A stretch of DNA of 64,000 nucleotides from positions 1-64,000 of the forward strand of contig NZ_QYTU02000019.1 of NCBI RefSeq assembly GCF_003605365.2, in the 5' to 3' direction. The position numbers were made by a program, and so were the translations under genes. Below, piece after piece: positions 46,907 to 55,503 of this stretch. The stretch's first letter is position 1. Each line of letters starts with the position of its first letter. A model generated the notes under the pieces. It made no database searches. It was not told where the DNA came from and saw only the letters and a program-made list of their open reading frames with translations. The stretch comes from Siminovitchia fortis (GTDB lineage Bacteria; Bacillota; Bacilli; Bacillales; Bacillaceae_C).

Positions 46907-47102
46907 ACTGATACAAACACCTATTTTACTGTTTGGCCGCAGTCAAAAACATTTGATCAATATACGACATTTCCAAACAAATTGCGCTATTTGGACCAAA
47001 ATAAAGTCGAATGTTGCGCTTGCCCGGGAAATGTTTATCAGGATTATTCCTGGCCGACGCCTTGAATCTTTAATGGTGTGAAAAGAGAGCAGTGCCAAGC
47101 GC

Positions 47103-47130
47103 ACTTTTTATTTTATTCATACATACTATA
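47103..47130 (+). promoter_or_regulatory. Sigma-K-like promoter of the Hsp20 gene
   Basis: AC, 17 bases, then CATACTATA, a perfect CATANNNTA, 31 bases before the ATG. Confidence 0.55.
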
Positions 47131-47161
47131 CCATATATTTGCTTAGGGAGGGAGACCTGTA

Positions 47162-47632
47162 ATGACGGAAAATTTTTCAAAGGACAACTCAAAAAATAAG
47201 GGCCATGAACCCATTAATCAGTTAATGAAGGCGATGAATGACTTTTTCGAGCACCGCCCTGTCAAAGGTTTTTTGGAAAGCATTGATGAATTATTCGTAA
47301 CTTCCCCTTTTTCAAGCAGCTTTCCTGTAGAATTAAAGGAAACCGGCTCAAAGTACATCATCCAGGCAAAGCTGCCGGGAATTAAAAAGGAACAAATTGA
47401 GATTGACGTTTTGCAGCAATACATTACAATCTCAGTTATGCATCGGGAAACGATCACCACCGAAAATAAACACCAGGAAGTAGTCCAGCATAAAGATACA
47501 ACAAGAAGAACTTCCCGAACCATTCCGCTGACAAAAGCCATTGATACAAAAAATGTAAAGGCAACGTATGAAAACGGCCTTTTGACAGTCTCCATCAACA
47601 AACTAAAGGGAAAAAGAATTGATATCACATAG
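47162..47632 (+). CDS. Hsp20/alpha-crystallin family protein, probable spore coat component
   Basis: The 156-residue protein has an alpha-crystallin domain (PVELKETGSKYIIQAKLPGI, then VKATYENGLLTVSINK) from about residue 55. The B. subtilis coat proteins CotM and CotP are of this family. Here a sigma-K-like promoter and the neighbour cotD suggest a spore-coat role; a general small heat-shock chaperone is the alternative. GGGAGGGAG lies before the ATG. Confidence 0.85.
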   Translation: MTENFSKDNSKNKGHEPINQLMKAMNDFFEHRPVKGFLESIDELFVTSPFSSSFPVELKETGSKYIIQAKLPGIKKEQIEIDVLQQYITISVMHRETITTENKHQEVVQHKDTTRRTSRTIPLTKAIDTKNVKATYENGLLTVSINKLKGKRIDIT

Positions 47633-47656
47633 CAGCTTAGCGTTACCGGATAGTTG

Positions 47657-47694
47657 AAAAAAGGAACGGTCATATTTGACCGATTCCTTTTTTC
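47657..47694. terminator. Terminator between the Hsp20 gene and yppG
   Basis: AAAGGAACGGTCA and TGACCGATTCCTTT pair with a four-base loop and have T tracts on both strands. Confidence 0.88.
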
Positions 47695-47695
47695 T

Positions 47696-48136
47696 TTAGG
47701 TTTTGAAGAGACTTCCCAGACCTTTTGCCATATTGGAAACTTGTGTTAAGGCATTCATCATTTGGCCTGCAGTATCCATCATTTTATTCAGGTCAAGAGA
47801 GCCGCTTTGGGATTTGAATGAATTCAGAAATGAGTTAAAATGGCCTGTTTGCGGCGGTTGGGGCAGTTTTGGAATATGATAAGGATGGGAATATCCGCCC
47901 TGGTATTGACTATGCAAATGTTCTTCATCTGCCTGCAAAGGATTATGAAATAACTGGCTGGTTAGGTTATTTCCTCCATGCGGCGGATTCATATATTGTT
48001 GAGCATGCATATGGCCCATTTGCATTGGAGCTTGGTAAAAACCGTTAGGCGGATACGTCCCAAAGCCTGAATGATGAGGCACTGGCATGTTCGGGTAAGG
48101 AGGGGCATAACTTGTAATCCTTCTCATGTGGTACAT
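47696..48136 (-). CDS. yppG: YppG-like protein
   Basis: The 146-residue protein has a Pro/His/Tyr/Gly-rich low-complexity N-terminal two thirds and a C-terminal conserved block (FNSFLNSFKSQSGSLDLNKM, TAGQMMNALTQVSNMAKGLG). This is the YppG layout; similar proteins attach to the spore coat in Bacillus. GGAGG is nine bases before the ATG. The role is not established. Confidence 0.78.
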   Translation of the reverse strand: MYHMRRITSYAPPYPNMPVPHHSGFGTYPPNGFYQAPMQMGHMHAQQYMNPPHGGNNLTSQLFHNPLQADEEHLHSQYQGGYSHPYHIPKLPQPPQTGHFNSFLNSFKSQSGSLDLNKMMDTAGQMMNALTQVSNMAKGLGSLFKT

Positions 48137-48336
48137 CCATGATATCCTCCTTCTTCTTCAAAATTACTCTACATATAAAATATGTTCATTGCCGAGAAAT
48201 GTGATAAAAGCACATTTTGGAAACGCATACAAATATGTCGATTTTTCTCCTCCTTTGTCGGAAGTCTCACTTTTCTATTAAAAAGGAAATCAAAAAAACT
48301 ATGTTACTATGTAAAAAAAGCCTGGGAGGTATGTTC

Positions 48337-48546
48337 ATGACAATTCACGAATTAAAGGAAAAGTTTCTCCAGAAAAGGTCATACCCTATTGAAGACACTT
48401 GTCAATTGCTGGACTTTGCTAAACAGACTTATATCAATAACGAAATATCCCTGAAGGAATTCAGGAGCGTTGTTCGTGAATTGGAAGCACTTGGGGCCAA
48501 AAACATTGATGTGTTCTTTGAAAGCGCTATTAAAACTGAGGCATAG
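48337..48546 (+). CDS. yppF: YppF-like protein
   Basis: The 69-residue protein has the YppF pattern (FLQKRSYPIEDTCQLLDFAK, LKEFRSVVRELEALGA). The start at 48337 has GGGAGG eight bases upstream; an open frame back to 48217 has no site. The function is unknown. Confidence 0.8.
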   Translation: MTIHELKEKFLQKRSYPIEDTCQLLDFAKQTYINNEISLKEFRSVVRELEALGAKNIDVFFESAIKTEA

Positions 48547-48549
48547 AGC

Positions 48550-48593
48550 AAAAGCAAATCCCCGGGGTTATTGATCCGGGGATTTGCTTTTTT
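48550..48593. terminator. Terminator between yppF and yppE
   Basis: AAAGCAAATCCCCGG and CCGGGGATTTGCTTT pair over 15 bp with flanking T tracts. The yppE stop lies inside. Confidence 0.9.
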
Positions 48594-48945
48594 CTATTTC
48601 TTCAAGAATCCGTTCCAGCACATATTCGATCGATTGGATATGGCTCTTGAACCTCTTTATGCTTGTATCGGGAAAAAACGCCCGAATGGAGACCATCTGT
48701 AAGTTTTCAGCGGTATTTTTAATTTGCAGCGGATGAAGGTTTTTGGGCCTGATATCGGTCACCCACTTGACAGCTTTCGGTTCCCATTCCTCGCTCAGCG
48801 CCTTCACTTTGTCAGCAAAAGGTTTCACTTCTGTATAGAAATCTCCCTGTTTCCCCGTTGCACGGCAACGCTGAAAAGATTCGGCTGCCCGGCGGTTGCA
48901 CTCGAGCAATCCGCTTGTCATTTCTTTCAATTGTCCATACTCCAT
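48568..48945 (-). CDS. yppE: YppE-like protein (DUF1798)
   Basis: The 125-residue helical protein has LLECNRRAAESFQRCRATGK, FYTEVKPFADKVKALSEEW and WVTDIRPKNLHPLQI, as in the YppE family. The structure is a helical bundle, the function unknown. The ATG at 48945 has AGAGGTG; upstream starts lack one. Confidence 0.82.
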   Translation of the reverse strand: MEYGQLKEMTSGLLECNRRAAESFQRCRATGKQGDFYTEVKPFADKVKALSEEWEPKAVKWVTDIRPKNLHPLQIKNTAENLQMVSIRAFFPDTSIKRFKSHIQSIEYVLERILEEIEKSKSPDQ

Positions 48946-49038
48946 CTCTTTAGCACCTCTATGCTCCGGCTCCATCGCCTTTGTTCCTGCACTAATCATC
49001 TTATCTTCCTACAGGCAGCTTTTCAAGGGGTAAAGTAT

Positions 49039-49245
49039 TTATGAAACATGGTATTGTCTTATTCTCTCTCTTGCGTTTTTCAATTCCAATTGAGCGAGTT
49101 TTCTATCTATTTCCCTTCTCTCCCGACTCATTCTGGCTTTTTCATTTGACTCTTCATCCCTGACTTTTTCGGCAATTTGCTCTTCCAGCAGATCCAACTG
49201 GTCCTTGATTTCTGCCAGCTTATTAAGGCAGTCTTGCAAATTCAT
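49039..49245 (-). CDS. Hypothetical 68-residue coiled-coil protein
   Basis: The sequence (LNKLAEIKDQLDLLEEQIAE, SRERREIDRKLAQLELKNA) is highly charged with leucines spaced as in a coiled coil. AAGGAG precedes the ATG. The position between yppC and yppE is where B. subtilis has yppD, but I cannot confirm similarity. Confidence 0.65.
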   Translation of the reverse strand: MNLQDCLNKLAEIKDQLDLLEEQIAEKVRDEESNEKARMSRERREIDRKLAQLELKNARERIRQYHVS

Positions 49246-49385
49246 CGTTATCTCCTTTCGTCCGGCTTATTTGATAACGTATTCTCCCTTCCGAAAGAAC
49301 TTCCTGCCAAGCTGACAAAACTAGAAGCAAATCGGCAAACAAAGTGTTTAATCTTTTTTAACCTGCACTGCTTTTCGACAGGTTG

Positions 49386-50372
49386 TCAAGGGGCGTTTGA
49401 AAACAGCTGCTTTGCAAGATGATACAGCCGGAGCTGTTCCTGCTTTTGATAAAACCAGTCCGTCACAGCAGCCGGTTTTTTCATGCATGGAGCTTTTGGC
49501 CATCCGCGCTTTGGGGGGTGTTTCAAAGACCAGTCCTCCACTGCCCTTTCGTGATGTTCAATAATGGGCAGAACAGCCCTGATAAAAGGATTTTTCCGAT
49601 TTTTTCGTTCGTAGGCATAACGTTCATAGTCATAACGTGAGCCGGTGGGTTCGGTTTTGACGGCAAAATGGAGAAAACGCGGATAAAGATCATTATCAAA
49701 CAAAATGGAGGCAAGGCGTTTGCCCAAATGTATCCTTTTCCATACGTTTTTAAACTGAACAACACTTTCCCCATACAATTCACCATTTGCAGTCGGAAAA
49801 ACAATGCAATTGAAATGCAGGAGCTCATGAAGGACAAAAAAGGCCGAATGAAATATTTTATATTTATAAGACGGGTGTAAAATAACCGGCTGCTGAATGA
49901 CATGTTGTTCATTAACAATCAATGCATACAGTAGCCTCTTTCTCTCGCCTCTTTTCCAGAAATGCCGCCATTCATTTTGCATGAAACCCGAGACATTAAA
50001 ATGATCCAGCAAATGGAACATCGGGCGTCCTGTCTTTTTTGAATATTGATATATAAGAAGTTGGGGAAAGGCATCTTTAAAAATGATCCAATTCGCCCTT
50101 TCCAATGACAAAAAAAGATTTTTTCTCGTCTTCTCATCAAGGATTTCCGGGATAATTTCTCCATATAGATCCCCCATATTCCATCCGGTGTTTCTCGAGA
50201 CCATAGACGCCAAAAAAGACCATGCGATTTCAGGATTCTCCAAAAAGAATCGCTGATAGCATTTTGTCCTTGAAATGTTATCTTTATTTCCTCTAAACTC
50301 TTCCTGTCTTATCCGATTTATAATAAAATATTCATTGGATCGAATCCTGTCAAATGGACTGCCGGGCTTCAT
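49386..50372 (-). CDS. yppC: YppC-like protein (DUF2515)
   Basis: The 328-residue protein contains NISRTKCYQRFFLENPEIAW, ASMVSRNTGWNMGDL and GESVVQFKNVWKRIHLGKRL, matching the DUF2515/YppC family. Activity is unknown. The ATG at 50372 has GGGAG nine bases upstream; starts at 50390 and 50393 are possible. It is divergent from recU. Confidence 0.82.
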   Translation of the reverse strand: MKPGSPFDRIRSNEYFIINRIRQEEFRGNKDNISRTKCYQRFFLENPEIAWSFLASMVSRNTGWNMGDLYGEIIPEILDEKTRKNLFLSLERANWIIFKDAFPQLLIYQYSKKTGRPMFHLLDHFNVSGFMQNEWRHFWKRGERKRLLYALIVNEQHVIQQPVILHPSYKYKIFHSAFFVLHELLHFNCIVFPTANGELYGESVVQFKNVWKRIHLGKRLASILFDNDLYPRFLHFAVKTEPTGSRYDYERYAYERKNRKNPFIRAVLPIIEHHERAVEDWSLKHPPKRGWPKAPCMKKPAAVTDWFYQKQEQLRLYHLAKQLFSNAP

Positions 50373-50440
50373 CACTGTATGCTCCCACATCATTTTCTCT
50401 TTAATATGTACCAAAGTTCCATATTTTTATTCAATGCCTG

Positions 50441-50449
50441 TGATATAAT
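50441..50449 (+). promoter_or_regulatory. Extended -10 promoter of recU-ponA
   Basis: TGATATAAT is a perfect extended -10, about 25 bases upstream of the recU start. The -35 is poor. Confidence 0.6.
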
Positions 50450-50473
50450 TTAAATTCATAAGGGGGATAAAAC

Positions 50474-51085
50474 ATGGAATTTCATTATCCTACAGGCCGG
50501 AAATATGTGGCACGGCCTGAAAAAGAGAATAAAAATGATCTGCCCGATAAAGAGATCATTTATAGTAACAGGGGCATGACGCTGGAAGAGGATTTAAATG
50601 AAACAAACCAATATTATTTGTCCAATGGACTGGCTGTCATCCACAAAAAGCCAACGCCGGTTCAGATCGTCCATGTCGATTATGCAAAGAGGAGCACTGC
50701 CGTCATAAAGGAAGCCTATTTCCGCCAGGCATCGACAACTGATTATAATGGGATATCCAATGGAAAATACATTGATTTCGAAGCAAAAGAGACAAAGAGC
50801 CCTACATCCTTCCCATTGAAAAATATTCATGGGCACCAGATAGAGCATATGAAAAATGTAATCAAACAAAATGGGATTGCCTTTGTCATCATCCGTTTTT
50901 CGGCCACGGAAGAAATCTATTTGCTTGAAGGAGAGCATCTATTCAAATTTTGGGACCGCATGAAAAATGGCGGCCGCAAGTCAATCACAAAACAGGAACT
51001 AAAAACCTATGGGCATTCCATCGAATTAGGGTGGGCGCCAAGGATCGATTATTTAAAAGTCATACGGAATCTTTATTCATTCTGA
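50474..51085 (+). CDS. recU: Holliday junction resolvase RecU
   Basis: The 203-residue nuclease has [35 protein letters not shown] (the Asp/Glu/Lys active site) and [14 protein letters not shown]. It resolves recombination junctions and shares a transcript with ponA, 41 bases on. AGGGGG lies before the ATG. Confidence 0.95.
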   Translation: MEFHYPTGRKYVARPEKENKNDLPDKEIIYSNRGMTLEEDLNETNQYYLSNGLAVIHKKPTPVQIVHVDYAKRSTAVIKEAYFRQASTTDYNGISNGKYIDFEAKETKSPTSFPLKNIHGHQIEHMKNVIKQNGIAFVIIRFSATEEIYLLEGEHLFKFWDRMKNGGRKSITKQELKTYGHSIELGWAPRIDYLKVIRNLYSF

Positions 51086-51126
51086 TATTGATAAAGAAAC
51101 TGCTGTATGGAAAGTGAGGATTATGA

Positions 51127-53778
51127 ATGGGAGAGAATTATCAATCTCGGACAGAGCGGCGCCGTAAACTGGGTGCCGATAAAAAAAATCAGAAGGGCAA
51201 GAAAAAAGGCCTATTCAAAAAGGTGGTTGTACTTTTACTGATTCTTGCATTTGCAGGTTTGGCAGCTGGCGCCGGCACGTTTGCCTGGTATGTAAAAGAC
51301 GTCCCCAAACTTGACAAGCAGTTGCTTGTCGACCCTGTCGCTTCGGAATTGCTCGATATTAACGGGGAAGTGTTTACGACTTTGGGAGCAGAGCGGCGTG
51401 ATTATGTTGAAATTGACGACATTCCCAAACAGGTAAAAGATGCTGTTTTGGCTACAGAGGATGTACGCTTTTACAAACATCACGGCATAGATGTCAAAAG
51501 GCTTGCCGGAGCAGTCCTTGCCAATTTCTCGCGCGGGTTCGGTTCTGAAGGAGCTTCCACCTTGACTCAGCAGGTTGTTAAACGCTCTTTCCTTTCCGAT
51601 GAAAAAACATTGAAAAGAAAAGCCCAGGAAGCGTGGCTGTCCATCCAGCTTGAAAATAATTACACGAAAGACCAGATTTTTGAAATGTACGTGAATAAAA
51701 TTTATTATTCAAACGGCATTCATGGTATTGAAACAGCTTCGAAGTTTTATTTTGATAAAACCCTTGATGAATTGGAATTGCAGGAAGCGGCGTTTTTGGC
51801 GGGTCTTCCGCAGAGCCCGAACAATTATAATCCATATAAACATCTTGAAAAAGCGGATAAGAGGAAAAACATCGTTTTATCTCTCATGTATCAGCATGGC
51901 AAAATCAGCAAAGAACAAATGGAAAAGGCCAAGAATATCTCCGTTGGCAAAACTCTCGTCCCTCAAGAGAAGAACCAAAATGAGTCATATAAGTATGATT
52001 CTTTTGTAGATCAAGTCATCAGGGAAGTTGAAGAAATGGGAGATTATAACGTCTTTGCGGATGGATTGAAAATTTATACAACGTTGGACCCCGATGCACA
52101 GCAATATACCGAAAAAATGCTCTTTACGGATGAAGTCGTCCAATATCCTGATGAAAAATTCCAGGCCGGAATCGTGCTGTTGGATACAAAATCCGGTGAG
52201 GTAAGGGCAATTGGCGGCAGCCGGAACCAGGATGTCAAACGCGGACGCAATTTCGCTACACAGTTGAAAGATAAAACACCGGGTTCTACGGCAAAACCGA
52301 TTTTTGATTACGGTCCTGCCATTGAGTACCTAAATTGGTCGACATATGAACAGATCGTGGACGAACCATATACGTACACGGGCGGTACACCGATCAATAA
52401 CTTTGACAGATCCCACCTGGGACAGATGTCCATCAGGGAAGCCCTGTACCGTTCAAGAAACATTCCTGCTTTAAAAGCTTTCCAGGAAGTCGGGCAGGAA
52501 AATGTAAAAGAGTTTGCAGAAAGATTGGGATTAGATGATCCTAAAATAGTGGAATCTGATGCAATCGGAGGGGGAGAACAGCATCCTTCCCCTATGACTC
52601 TTGCCGGTGCGTATGCAGCCTTCGGCAATAACGGAATGTATAACAAGCCGCATACGGTCAAAAAGATTGTTCTGATGGATGGCGAAACGGAAATCAAGAA
52701 CAAAGTGGAGCCTGAAGTTGCCATGAAAGATTCAACAGCTTACATGGTGACGGATATGCTGAAAGACGTGCTGTCGGGCAAATCGGGTGCTACAGGAGGA
52801 GCAGCAGCCATACCCGGATTGCCGGTTGCAGGTAAAACCGGCACAACAAACTATAGTAAAGAAGACATCCTTAAATATAACATTCCTGACGGAAGCTCCC
52901 CCGACTCCTGGTTCGCCGGGTATACGACAAATTATACGATTGCAGTTTGGACAGGCTATGAAGAGAGAAAGAATCCGGTCCTTCCAAAGGATCTGACCAT
53001 TGCTCAGCATCTATTCAAAAACCTGATGACGCATGTGTCGGCAGATGTTCAAACACCCGATTTCACCATGCCTAAAAGCGTTGTTCGGGCTGCGGTTGAA
53101 AAAGGTTCAAACCCTGCCAAAAAACCTAGTAAGTATACTCCTGAGAGCAATATTGTCTACGAGCTGTTTGTCGCAGGCACGGAACCGACCGAAGTATCAC
53201 AGGCATATGATAAACTTGATGCCCCTTCAGTATCCGGGGAATATAAAGAGGATGGAAACCAGGTCGTTTTCTCATGGAGCCATCCGGACATGGATAAAAA
53301 TGATATGAAATTTGAAGTGAAGGTAAACCTTGGAGGCGGGAAACAAAAAGACATCGGGACAACTTCAGACACAAGCTATACAATCAATGAAGTTGAACCC
53401 GGTGAAACATACGGAATTCAAGTTGTTGCAGTTGCAGGCTCTCAAAGGAGCGCACCAGGGTCTGCCAGCGTGACCGTCCCTTCGCAGGAAGATGAGGAAG
53501 ATGAGGAAGATGTCCAAGACGAAGATGAAGATTCAGAAAATCAAGATGGCCAAGAAGACCAGGGCGATGAACAACAAAACGACCAGGATCAAAACCAAAA
53601 TGATGATAAACAAAATGATAACAACGGACAACAGCCTGGAAATAACGGAAATGACGGGAATGGTAATCCCGGAAACGTGAATCCTGGAAATGGCAACAAT
53701 GGCAATGACCAGGAAAACCCCGATAACCCTGATTCACCGGCCGATACCAATCCGGAAGGCCGAAGGGAAAATAACTGA
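51127..53778 (+). CDS. ponA: Class A penicillin-binding protein 1
   Basis: The 883-residue protein has a short basic cytoplasmic tail, one membrane segment (about residues 33-55), a glycosyltransferase domain with catalytic Glu111 (ATEDVRFYKHHGID), a transpeptidase domain with Ser387 (PGSTAKP), SRN and the KTGTT motif at about 570, a fibronectin-III-like domain (about 695-785) and an acidic then Asn/Gly-rich C-terminal tail of nearly 100 residues. It builds and cross-links peptidoglycan. GAGG is seven bases before the ATG. Confidence 0.95.
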   Translation: MGENYQSRTERRRKLGADKKNQKGKKKGLFKKVVVLLLILAFAGLAAGAGTFAWYVKDVPKLDKQLLVDPVASELLDINGEVFTTLGAERRDYVEIDDIPKQVKDAVLATEDVRFYKHHGIDVKRLAGAVLANFSRGFGSEGASTLTQQVVKRSFLSDEKTLKRKAQEAWLSIQLENNYTKDQIFEMYVNKIYYSNGIHGIETASKFYFDKTLDELELQEAAFLAGLPQSPNNYNPYKHLEKADKRKNIVLSLMYQHGKISKEQMEKAKNISVGKTLVPQEKNQNESYKYDSFVDQVIREVEEMGDYNVFADGLKIYTTLDPDAQQYTEKMLFTDEVVQYPDEKFQAGIVLLDTKSGEVRAIGGSRNQDVKRGRNFATQLKDKTPGSTAKPIFDYGPAIEYLNWSTYEQIVDEPYTYTGGTPINNFDRSHLGQMSIREALYRSRNIPALKAFQEVGQENVKEFAERLGLDDPKIVESDAIGGGEQHPSPMTLAGAYAAFGNNGMYNKPHTVKKIVLMDGETEIKNKVEPEVAMKDSTAYMVTDMLKDVLSGKSGATGGAAAIPGLPVAGKTGTTNYSKEDILKYNIPDGSSPDSWFAGYTTNYTIAVWTGYEERKNPVLPKDLTIAQHLFKNLMTHVSADVQTPDFTMPKSVVRAAVEKGSNPAKKPSKYTPESNIVYELFVAGTEPTEVSQAYDKLDAPSVSGEYKEDGNQVVFSWSHPDMDKNDMKFEVKVNLGGGKQKDIGTTSDTSYTINEVEPGETYGIQVVAVAGSQRSAPGSASVTVPSQEDEEDEEDVQDEDEDSENQDGQEDQGDEQQNDQDQNQNDDKQNDNNGQQPGNNGNDGNGNPGNVNPGNGNNGNDQENPDNPDSPADTNPEGRRENN

Positions 53779-53781
53779 TTT

Positions 53782-53817
53782 AAAAAAATGGATGGCCTAT
53801 TGGCCATCCATTTTTTT
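53782..53817. terminator. Terminator of ponA
   Basis: AAAAAAATGGATGGCC, loop TATT, GGCCATCCATTTTTTT. Confidence 0.9.
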
Positions 53818-53826
53818 AACAGAGTA

Positions 53827-54021
53827 AAAAAGTATAAGATGTTTTAGCTTTAAAATTTTGAACAAAGCCATTTGTTGTCTAGCTCCAGCGCCTATCGACT
53901 AGCAGACTTCGCACCTCCTCCTACGATAAGTCAACATCGGCTCGTTCCTCGCCGTGTTTCCTTTATCTCGTCGGAGGCACTCCAGTCTGTACGTCGATGG
54001 GCAAGGCGCTTACGCTTTTCT
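53827..54021 (-). repeat. Palindromic MITE-like repeat, copy E (195 bp)
   Basis: Flanked by TA at 53825-53826 and 54022-54023 and near-identical to copy B along its length. Minus-strand reading, it begins AGAAAAGCGTAAGCGCC just after the original 3' end of nth and provides the last nth codons. A 96-codon plus-strand frame across it is not a gene. Confidence 0.9.
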
Positions 54022-54688
54022 TATTATTTATTACTGTTGCATCTCTTTTCTTCATTCTTTTCTTCCCTTCCCTGCACAAATCGAGTAAAGGGCAAATGTG
54101 GCATTGCGGATTTTGAGCTTTACAATGGTATCTTCCGAAAAAGATCATTCTGTGATGACTGATGGACCAAAGTTCTTTTGGAATTTTTCGCATTAATGCC
54201 TTTTCAACTTCTAATACGCTGTCTTTCCAGCGGCAGAAAGCCAAACGCTTGCTGACCCGTTCCACATGTGTATCAACTGCAATGGCAGGAATGCCAAAAG
54301 CCACTGAAACGACGACATTGGCTGTCTTGCGCCCAACCCCGGGAAGTTTGACGAGTTCATCACGGTCGGCCGGCACTTCTCCCCCGTATTCTTCCAAAAG
54401 CATGAGGCACAGCTTTTGGATATTCTTTGCTTTATTACGGTAAAGCCCAATGGAACGTATATCCTGCTGCAATTCCTCAACAGGCACTTTAAGGTAATCT
54501 TCCGGTGATTTATATTTTTTAAAAAGGGATTTGGTTACCTTATTGACAAGGACATCGGTGCATTGGGCCGATAATAAAACAGCGATGACAAGTTCGAACG
54601 GATTCGAATGATTCAACTCACATTCGGCTTCAGGAAACATTTCCCCCATTGTGTCGATGCAAAATCGGATTTCCTGCTTATTCAGCAT
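53963..54688 (-). CDS. nth: Endonuclease III, C terminus extended by repeat E
   Basis: The 241-residue glycosylase has the helix-hairpin-helix LPGVGRKTANVV with catalytic Lys, AVDTHVERV with catalytic Asp, and the four-cysteine iron-sulfur motif C-x6-C-x2-C-x5-C in CKAQNPQCHICPLLDLC. It cuts at oxidised pyrimidines. The last 19 or so residues (KKSVSALPIDVQTGVPPTR) and the stop codon are encoded by repeat E, making it about 20 residues longer than B. subtilis Nth. It follows dnaD by 25 bases. Confidence 0.93.
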   Translation of the reverse strand: MLNKQEIRFCIDTMGEMFPEAECELNHSNPFELVIAVLLSAQCTDVLVNKVTKSLFKKYKSPEDYLKVPVEELQQDIRSIGLYRNKAKNIQKLCLMLLEEYGGEVPADRDELVKLPGVGRKTANVVVSVAFGIPAIAVDTHVERVSKRLAFCRWKDSVLEVEKALMRKIPKELWSISHHRMIFFGRYHCKAQNPQCHICPLLDLCREGKKRMKKRDATVINNKKSVSALPIDVQTGVPPTR

Positions 54689-54713
54689 ATATTCACCTCC
54701 AATGTGTCAAAGG

Positions 54714-55415
54714 TCATGGTTCCAGCCAATTGTAAACCGGAATAGTCTTTGATGTTGTTTCTGTTGCGGGCTGGGCAGGCTGCTTCGTTTTTTGCCTGAA
54801 TTGTATGCCCTGCATCCGCGCCTGTTCAAGAGTACGGACTCCGTTTCTCTTCCAATTGAATAAAATGCGGTCTATATAGCGAAAACTCAGCTTTCCCGCC
54901 AAAACCGCCTCCCTCAAAGCAGCTTTGATAATAACCGGGTCCTGTCCGTCATCATCCAGCCACATGGCCAGATTCTCACATTCCATCGGAGACAGCGGCC
55001 TTCCGAATTCCTGCTCAAAAAGGGTGTATAAGTCATGTTCCTCGAGCAATGTATGTTTCAAGCCGTTTTGCTTTTTATCAAATTTTAATTCATCGGCAAG
55101 CCTTGCCCACAATGAGCTCAATGAATATTTTTCAAAGCGGATCCCATCTTCTGAAAGTCCTTCCTCTATCGAAAGAATCTGCATTTGTACAAGTTTTCTT
55201 AACAGGCCGGAACATTCACTGCTGTTTATCGTCATTCTGCCAGCCAATTGTTCCGGTGTAGGAAACTCGTTGCCTGCCTCAATAAACGAAAGGATATGCA
55301 ATAACAGTGCCAATTCTTTTTCATCCAAACCGATCTGCTTGTACTTCTGCATTAAAAGATTCGGGACCTGAATCATGCCGGCTTCCATCCACGACACTAT
55401 TATATCTTTATCCAT
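54714..55415 (-). CDS. dnaD: Replication restart/initiation protein DnaD
   Basis: The 233-residue protein has the N-terminal winged-helix domain (GLDEKELALLLHILSFIEAG) and a C-terminal DnaB_2 domain (LYTLFEQEFGRPLSPMECEN, FRYIDRILFNWKRNGV). It acts with DnaA/DnaB in loading helicase. The ATG at 55415 has GAGGTG. It follows aspB, without the asnS gene that lies between them in B. subtilis. Confidence 0.93.
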   Translation of the reverse strand: MDKDIIVSWMEAGMIQVPNLLMQKYKQIGLDEKELALLLHILSFIEAGNEFPTPEQLAGRMTINSSECSGLLRKLVQMQILSIEEGLSEDGIRFEKYSLSSLWARLADELKFDKKQNGLKHTLLEEHDLYTLFEQEFGRPLSPMECENLAMWLDDDGQDPVIIKAALREAVLAGKLSFRYIDRILFNWKRNGVRTLEQARMQGIQFRQKTKQPAQPATETTSKTIPVYNWLEP

Positions 55416-55503
55416 ATTCAGCACCTCGTCTTTACTAGCGTGGAAACCGCTTTTTATCCTTCGATGCAAAGACCACGCACAAATTGCACGTGGCCTCTAT
55501 ATA

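Noticed and set aside
53963..54021. Nth extension as a frameshift or pseudogene
   Set aside because: All catalytic and cluster residues precede the extension, so the enzyme is intact; the tail is explained by repeat insertion.
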